Source of the DNA: Lantana camara
Taxonomy: Eukaryota > Streptophyta > Magnoliopsida > Lamiales > Verbenaceae
Length of the DNA: 64,000 nucleotides
Direction of reading: 5' to 3'
NCBI GenBank assembly: GCA_037501455.1
Contig: CM074858.1
Span: 91,796,501 to 91,860,500, forward strand
Positions 56,736-64,000 of the stretch are shown here, piece after piece. The position numbers and the translations under genes are program-made. Position 1 is the stretch's first letter, and every line of letters starts with the position of its first letter. Below the pieces are notes generated by a model. The model ran no database searches. It was given only the letters and a program-made list of their open reading frames with translations, and was not told the origin of the DNA.

Positions 56736-59700
56736 TGTAGCACCCGGGCTCAAGGTACCACATCCCCCCACCGAGACCCGACACGAATATGAAACGGACA
56801 ATCCATACCCGAGCTAGATCACGGCGAACGGGGACATACACACTCGCTAAGCTAGGCGGGAGCTAACTTTCGCAACCAAATAGACAATAAAACAGAAAGA
56901 ATACCAAGGCGGGAGTGAAGTACATACATAAATAACGAGATAAGCAATTAACAACGGGTTCAACTAGCATAGATACCTAATCTCGAAATTCAATAAAATC
57001 ATAAAACATCAATTACAGTTTCTTATAAACTCATTCATAATTCATGATAAAAGTGACAATGAAAACCAATCTTACATCTTTATGTTTAAACAAATTATGA
57101 TTCAATATGCACATGGACCAACTCTGACCTAACCGAAAGACTAAACAAACAAGACTTCCCGCCTAGCACTCCAAACCTGCAAGAACGCTGAAAACAATCC
57201 GGGTTCAGTCTATACGAGACTGGTGGGTATAAAATGAGGCATGAATAGCGTATACAACAATATTTAACATTCACATGCAAGTTATAATCCCAAATGAGGT
57301 TTTTAGAGCATTTCCCAAGTGGGTAAAATAAGGAAGTCATCAAAAGGGATTATAACGTTCATTTACATTCTTTAGGTCTTTGGTGGCCCGGCGAGTGGGC
57401 GTGCATTATCTCCAACCAACACCTCGTGTAGTTCATTAAACATTCTTTCTTTCTTTCTTTCATTCATGCATAACATTATTTGTGCACATTCATGAACATT
57501 TACACCTTCTTGCTCCGGGTGATGGCCGGGTGATCGGCCCGAACCATCCATTCATTGACCAAAAGGGAAACATGACTCCCCAGATGGCACTCAGCGTCCA
57601 TTCCTCGCTAACTCCTAACGAGGTCCGGTTACGGCCGTTCATTGGTGGGACTAGTGTGAGGGATCACCGTCAGCCCATGCATCCTCGGGTCACCACTCAC
57701 ACCAAGTCCCTGGGCCCCATTCTGTGCATAACATTCATTCTTTTCTCGCCAAAACATTTGGTAGGTTCATAAAAAGAAAGGCTTTACGTTGAAATCATTT
57801 ACTCTTGAAAATTACTGTATATATATATATTCATTTTGGAAGAAAACTTTTCACATTGAAGGTATATAGGGTCATTTATCTAATTAGAAGAGAAACCCAC
57901 CTGAACGCCTCTTACCGAACAACACCAAGAAGAAAAGAAGACTCGAAGAAGCCTAAGAACCCGGCATGTCCGCCTTGGAGAAACTGTACAAGGATAATAA
58001 TGCATTCGTGAGACTCAAGACTCTAAATGAACCATATATGACACACGGCATGCAATGAACATGATATGATTGCATAAAAGATGATATTATGTAATGAACA
58101 TGTTCATGTGCACTATTAATGCATTTAAATCATATAATCGAGCCATTCATTCATTCAAGGAAGCGTTCATAATCATTTAAGTCATGAATTTCATATTTCC
58201 TATCAAATCAAACCAAGGAACTCAAATTAACGATCATATCACATACTATAACCCGTTTACAATTAGAAACTATATAAATAATTACATTCAATTAAAGATT
58301 GGAAAATAGAAAGGAACGTGAAATGCTATGTCATGTTTCAGTATACAATAGATCATAAGATTTCATGAGTTGATGTGATTCATGTTCATACACACCATTA
58401 AGTTCATTTTAAACACATAAATGATTCAATCAATCAATCAATTCATAATAAATTAAAATACATGTTAACAATGCATAAGGATCAATTAGGCATGTATATA
58501 ATGCATATAAGTCACATAAGGAGTCTAGGAGGTGCATGGAAGGAGATACAACGAGTTTAGGCCAAGTTTAGCAAAAGTTAGGAAAAGTTGACAATTTAAG
58601 AAAATGCACAAGTTGTAGAAAATTGGGTATAACTTGATTTTGACGAATTGGAATTAAGTTTTGATTGTTGGAGGTGAAACTAGACACATAGATGTTTTCA
58701 AGGATATGTGGCACGAATCATGGTTCAAAGCGAGGTGAAAATGGCATAGGTTTGAAGTTGGACGAATGCAGATTGTCGAAGAAGTGGCGACACGAAAATG
58801 AATTGATCAAATCTCATAAATGGAAAAGGATATTAAGGTGATTCCAATTGGAGGATCTTCTAGACTTCAATAGGTTTCCGTGGGTTCAAAAAATCAGGTC
58901 AATCCAAGTTCGTATGAGGGAGAACAAAGAAAAACAATCTCAGGCTGAAACTGGGGAGTGTCCAAAGTTTCTGCATCAAATCCACCCTCGTGGATTTAGG
59001 TCAGTGGCGAAAAACACACAACAAACAGGGCAAAACTCATGCTAAACCATATAAACATCAAATTAACACACATAGGTGAGTTAAGGTAGCAAGAATTCAT
59101 GCATTTCAATCCATTAAGACACCCAAAGATGCAACAAATCAAGCAAGGAAAGAATATGGAACAAGTTCATGCAAACTCTTCACTTTTCACAAATGGCAAA
59201 GTCATGAATCCTAATCCCCTACCCAAACTAAGTTCATACATATCACATATGATGTGTTAGGAGTAAAATACATGCTTCATACAAAAAGAATTCACAAGAA
59301 AGCAAGCTAGAATCATCCATTTCCTCCCAACCCGTCACTATTCATGCCATATGCCCAAACATGCTCAAATCTTGGAGAAATCATGGAATATGGAACTTAA
59401 AATGATTACCAAGTGATACACAACACAAATATGAGTTTACCTTTCAATTTGGAGAAGAAAAGTTGGGGAGATGAGCTCAAAACTCCCATGGCCAAAAAGG
59501 GTTTCTTCTTCTTCTTCTTTTCTTCCTTCTTCTCCTTCTCTCCCATAAAACTTAAAATATCTAAGAAAAGGGTGAGGAAGAGAGTGTGCAAGTGGGCTAG
59601 GGTCAATGGATAGGGTCTAGGTGCGTAATAATAGGTCCGTCACTTAGGTATAGTCTTGATCGGTTAATTTAAGCGCGAGTTGCTCGTTCCGGTTGAAATT

Positions 59701-60161
59701 TTAGGATCCAATTGATCTTAGAAAAATATGAAGCTTATCCCATTGTCTCCGATTCGTCGATTCGGATCCAATGGAGGTGACGGAACTCGATTCCGAGTTC
59801 CCGAGCTCAAGATATGCCGCCCGGAACACAAGGTACGCTAAATGCTCTTTAGCCCCCTTTTCGGTTCCGATCACACAAACGAACACAAAACTCAAGCAAG
59901 AACAAAATCATGCAATGAGCAAATAAACATGATCTTAAAGCACATAATTCACACATGCCAAGAATCCACGAAAAACAGAAATCAAATCGAATAAGAACGT
60001 CACTCAAACAAGAGCATATAAGCAAATACGATCAAGAATTCATAATCAAACAATAAAACTTAACAAAAGAATCCATAATTAAAAATCATTTATAATTAAT
60101 TAAATTGTGCAATTTAGTAACCACATACGTCAAGCTTAAATCACAGAACTGGGGCATTACA
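56736..60161 (-). repeat. N 5' LTR, about 3426 bp
   Basis: Plus-strand ends are TGTAGCACCCGGGC and GGGGCATTACA. It aligns with 50338-53839 throughout. It has a single AAATCCACCCTCGTGGATTT (58978-58997), a shorter G-run region near 59565 and a shorter TTTC repeat near 57445. Confidence 0.88.
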
Positions 60162-61294
60162 CGCACCGTCTTTCCAATCTCCACTAATTTGATCAACTAA
60201 TAATCCGAAATCGATAAGTCTTTTGAGATTGTAACGTAGGCCCTGGTCAAGGTAGGAAAAAGTAAATCAAAGGCTAACACCAAGCTTACACATTTTGAAC
60301 CGATCCCCAAAGTGTTTCCCTTTTATTTCTTCCCAAAGGACTCCCTTTCTCACACTAATTTCTAACCCATTATTGGATTTACAACAATACTCATACTCTC
60401 TTTTTTTTTTTTTTTTTCACTCTTTACTTTTTTTTTTTTCCTTTCTTTTTCTCTGCTTAATTTTTCTGCTCATTTTTCTTTTCTTTCTGACTTCTTTTCT
60501 CTTTTTTTCTTTTTTGTTTCTTCAATATCACAAATTTTTTATTCCAAACATAATGAAACTTTTTTCTTCAAATCAATCTCAAAAAGGAGTCTAGACATCA
60601 ATAATGTAATCCCGAAAAGAAAATAAGTAAGCAAGTTGTTTAAAAGATAAGGCTAAGAAATTGTATTGTGCACTCGGCTTGTAATGTGGCTAAGAAAGAA
60701 ATTTTGCACAATACTAAGGCTCAGAGGGGTCAATCGCGTTATGTCATTTAGTGAAAATCATATAAAAGCCAAAAACAACGATAAAAGACAGCCTATTTCA
60801 TCTCCCGAATTACTCGTCAACCAATCTATTTCGCCTCGAAGGGAGTTAAAGTGTATTCTATTCAATTTTTAGAACTTTATTGAAAAAACTATCTAACTCG
60901 TCTAAGCAAAGTACATAAATTGTTTAATTAGTGTGCGAGAAATAAGGGCATGAAGTTATACTAATTAACCAAATTACACATAATCTTTAACGTATCCAAT
61001 CGCCTAATAACTTCTAGCAGAAATTCAAGGCTCAAGCTTAGGTAAACACGTTCAAAACGGGAAAAAATCATTCATAATTCCTAACATCCTCGTTTTCAAG
61101 TAAACAACAAGCCAAAACAGCTGATGTAGGAAAAAAAAATCGAATTCAAGCACGTAAGCCCAAACAGTAAACATGTTTATCCCTCCCCCCACACTTAAAT
61201 CATGTATTGTCCTCAAGGCATAAAAAAAATCGAGAGAAAAGAGGAAGTGCAGATCTGGGGCTCTTTTTTAAATTTTTTTCGCTAAAATAGTATG
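60162..61294 (-). other. 3' UTR of the F' element, second part, with low-complexity tract
   Basis: It starts with the second CGCAC and continues the sequence left of N. A T-rich tract (about 60397-60545; A/G-rich on the minus strand) gives a false ORF. At about 61180-61220 the minus strand reads CTTGAGGACAATACATG then AAGTGTGGGGGGAGGG, a second PPT-like signal. No coding domain was seen. Confidence 0.55.
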
Positions 61295-62377
61295 TGTAAC
61301 AGCCCAAAACAGGGCCTGGATGAAAACAGTAAGTTAAGGGCATTGGTAAAGCGTTTATAGACTGTGATCCAACTTTTTGACTCATCATGCATTGCATTCT
61401 TACATGAACTTTGTGCTCGTTTATGATCTGACATGTTTTAAGGGGGAATTCTTGACCTTTGATACAGTTTACTATTTATAACCCAAGCCTACCTTGTTCA
61501 TATTGTTACTCGAACCCTAGAGGTTCATCACACATGTTTCTCTATCATTTGAACTTGTTTCCCAAGCTCATAGAGTCTTTCTTGAACCATAAGGGTATTT
61601 TTGGAACTTATCGACTAAAGTTACTATTCATCAGAAAATGAGTTTTGATTCTGATACCTTTCCTACCCAAGTTTACAGTCGAATCGATCCTTGAGTCGAG
61701 ACGAGTCTTTTGAAATCATTCTTGGCTTGGAAATCTATTCTGGAACTTTGTTTTATTGAAAACGTTTTCGAAAACCCTAGTTCACTATTCCTTTTTCGAA
61801 CGGTTTTCATTCGGAAAATGTTTTCTCTTCGGATTTGCATTACTTGTGCTATTTCAAGATTTTCAAAATATTTTACAACTCTTGATTCGAACCCTAGCTT
61901 GAAATTTTGAAGCGTACGTTCGTACGTAAGAATTCACTATTCATTCTACGTTTTCAACTTTTTAACGGTAAAACGTTTTATAGTCGATTTTGGACTCAAA
62001 ACGCTTCTCGATTTATTTCTTGAATTTTGGAAACAATCCGGACCTGAAAATCATTCTAGAAAGTCGCTTTTCACTCGTGTTGAGTTTCGAGCTCAAAACT
62101 TTTATTCACTAAAACTAATGTATCTTTCAAACGGTAAATCCGATTTTGACGAATGAATATGCGTTTCGAAGCTAATTTTGGCCCGGACGGAATGGTTATA
62201 CTCCCAGCCACTTATCCTCGAGTCTTGGCCACGAAATTACTGAAATACCCCCCAGCAGTCCCATTTTTTACCTTCATAATGCCTAAAGCTTCTAGAAGAT
62301 GCAAGTGGATGAACTCTTGTTTTGCTCTCCTACCATTAAACCATCTTTCTTTGCAAGGTGAGGAGCTTCTTCACAAC

Positions 62378-62385
62378 TATAAATA
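62378..62385 (+). promoter_or_regulatory. TATA box in LTR K
   Basis: TATAAATA followed by CCCCTC and, about 30 bp on, a pyrimidine-mixed start region. It is the clearest core promoter among the TGTAAC-type LTRs in the window. Confidence 0.6.
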
Positions 62386-63177
62386 CCCCTCTCATGCCAT
62401 TAGAATCCTTGCTCAAAGTCTTGTGTTGACAAGCACTCCTCTCTCCCTCCTTTCCCCCTTGGCCGTCGGACTCCCCTCCCCTTTGCTAGGTTAGTTGCTT
62501 TATTTTTATGTTATGTTTAGTTAGTTTATGTTTTTATGTTATGGTATGTTTATATTATGTTTAGGTTGGGTCTTAGGGTCTTCCCTAAGCCATATAGGAT
62601 TTTATTTTATGCATTTATTATATAGTTTTCATGATATTTTTGAATGTATGTTTATATGTTTTAATTGTTTAGTATATGCTTGAATATGTTATGAATTGCT
62701 CTAGTATATGCTATGATCATGTGATATGGTTGTTATATTATGAGAATTGATGCATGATTATGGAATTTGAATTATGTTCATGCATGCTTGCTAATGGAAT
62801 AGTGATTTACAATTAATTATGTCACAACTTGTTACATGTTGATATTGAATTAAATTGTTACATGTTACATGCCTAAAGGTTCATGATATATGATATGATA
62901 TATGTTGTGACATGTTGTCACATTGTTATATGATTCTTGAATTATGAATTGAGCTTATGATAGGATATGGATTGATGGATTAAAGCCTTGATCATATGTT
63001 ATACACTTTAATAGTGTCACATGTTATAACCTAAGATGGAATAGTGTTTCATAACTTGATCTTATGCCTTAATTGGATCTTTTAACCATAGGTTATACCT
63101 TTAACCTAGATCACACTTGATTATTATAACATGAACTTGAAACTATAGGTTATAATCAAGATCATAATTTAATTAGG

Positions 63178-63369
63178 GTGTGTGTGTGTGTGTGTGTGTG
63201 TACGTGCATGGTGTGTGTATGTACCGTGTGTGTGGGTGTGTGTGTATAGTAAGGGTTTGACCCGACCCTTTGACCCGACATGTGAATAGTAATATGTGAA
63301 TAGTAATAGTGAATAGTAATCTGTAATAGTAATATGGAATAGTACTTTTGAATAGTGCTTTTGAATAGT
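63178..63369 (+). repeat. GT microsatellite and GAATAGTAAT short repeats in K
   Basis: TG dinucleotides run with small breaks from 63178 to 63246. Then about nine GAATAGTAAT-like units lie between 63284 and 63369. Confidence 0.8.
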
Positions 63370-64000
63370 AAAAGTGAATTAAAACTTGTGCTTTCCTAAT
63401 AGACATTTGCACCTAGGGTTTCCATATCCAGGGTCTAAAATGTGTTTTCTTTCGTGGACTTGTTTCTTAACCTAAGGTTTACGATAGGATTCATAATTTG
63501 ACTAAAGCTTACTCGGTTATAGTAAGATCATAGTCTCACGTTAAGAGTAACTCACTTTGACGTATTCCTTTGTGTGTTACCTTTCTTGAATACCTTCAAT
63601 GGTATTACTCTCTTGTGTTACATGTTCTTTACCTGTTCCTTGTTCATTGTTTCATGCATTTCATATACATCTTGGTTAGTAGTGGGTCTTAGTTCTTAAG
63701 CTCGCTCTAGTACACCACCTACAGGAGTTAAAGTTGAGCGCTGGGATCCCCAGGGCACCGCATAATCTGTCTACCTACCTTTTGTTACAATTAGGTGAGG
63801 TGAAGTTATAAATGTTTTCCAACTGGAACCACGATTATACTATCGTATCATATGTTTTGAAATTCAAAGCTAAACCTCGTTTTGAACTATCCCTTTTATC
63901 GGGACATTCTTTTGAAAGGATCATTCATACTTTAATAGTATACCTTGATCTACAGCACATGTTTTCCAAAGTTCTGCATTCTTGTTCAAAGACAGTTACA

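Larger units (their letters stand above)
50338..60161 (-). mobile_element. N: complete non-autonomous LTR retrotransposon, TSD CGCAC
   Basis: The minus-strand order is 5' LTR (60161-56736), PBS (56728-56715), a 2.9-kb internal region, five stem-loops, hairpin, purine tract and 3' LTR (53839-50338). CGCAC flanks it at 50333-50337 and 60162-60166. The two LTRs differ by few substitutions plus two clear indels, so the insertion is fairly recent. No protease, RT or integrase is seen, so it depends on proteins from elsewhere. Confidence 0.9.
61295..64000 (+). repeat. K: start of another long LTR, right end off-window
   Basis: It begins TGTAACAGCCC and keeps no visible end by 64000. Internal marks are CGTACG repeats (61913-61928), a heat-shock-element-like CTTCTAGAAG (62289-62298), TATAAATA (62378-62385), a GT microsatellite (63178-63246) and GAATAGTAAT-like short repeats (about 63284-63369). 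The 3' part has an AT-rich stretch with many TTATG repeats. The open frame 62153-62494 covers the promoter and is read as incidental. Confidence 0.6.

Noticed and set aside
60295..60594. 99-codon Phe/Leu-rich frame resembling membrane segments
   Set aside because: It is encoded by a T-rich low-complexity tract in a retrotransposon 3' UTR, so the hydrophobicity is a composition effect.
62153..62494. 113-codon frame as a possible host gene
   Set aside because: It spans a TATA box and promoter region of LTR K and shows no domain. Codon pattern looks random.

Overview
This window is plant nuclear DNA, most likely from a dicot-like angiosperm, and consists almost wholly of nested LTR retrotransposons. 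The evidence is: long (2.5-3.5 kb) LTRs with TGTAAC...GTTACA ends; primer-binding sites matching plant initiator-Met tRNA; Ty3/gypsy chromovirus (Tekay/Del-like), Tat/Athila-like and Ty1/copia remains; a Mutator-like DNA transposon; and 5-bp or 9-bp target-site duplications (TSDs). I found no host gene, tRNA, rRNA or CRISPR array. Names used here (E1, M, A, J, Z, I, Y, X, G, F, H, N, K) are labels for this window only. All percentages are by eye.

Layout, left to right. 1-3225: 3' part of gag-only element E1 with its 3' LTR. 3226-11995: an A-type LTR fragment joined to M, a chromovirus with recognisable but broken gag, protease, RT/RNase H, integrase and chromodomain, plus a complete 3' LTR. 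11996-21625: non-autonomous element A, whose 5' LTR is split by solo LTR J (12949-16021, TSD ATTAT). 21626-21826: remnant of minus-strand copia Z. 21827-26241: 3' LTR and last integrase codons of minus-strand chromovirus I, carrying a 1.26-kb Mutator-like element (23801-25058, TSD TTTAAATCA). 26242-41770: copia Y (5' LTR and leader) holding copia X (TSD GGCCG), with a solo LTR, a duplicated leader and a fossil gag-pol. 41771-42376: LTR fragment G. 42377-50064: two inverted copies of a Tat/Athila-like LTR (F, F'), one split by solo LTR H (TSD ACGAT), itself split by copia solo LTR C4 (TSD AATGC). 50065-61294: 3' UTR of the F' element, split by a full-length non-autonomous element N (50338-60161, TSD CGCAC). 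61295-64000: start of another long LTR, K.

Several signals recur across otherwise different families and are the main points of interest. (1) The gag-only or coding-poor elements E1, A and N each carry five tandem about 28-30-bp units just before the polypurine tract (PPT). Each unit is a potential stem-loop with compensatory base changes. (2) A covarying hairpin sits directly upstream of the PPT in E1, A, M and N, in decayed form in I. (3) Each long-LTR family carries its own cluster of 14-20-bp palindromes, many with a CGGCCG or CGCCCG core, at the same relative place, followed by a conserved module. Together these suggest a family of autonomous and non-autonomous chromoviruses sharing RNA and DNA cis-signals. 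Function is inferred, not shown.
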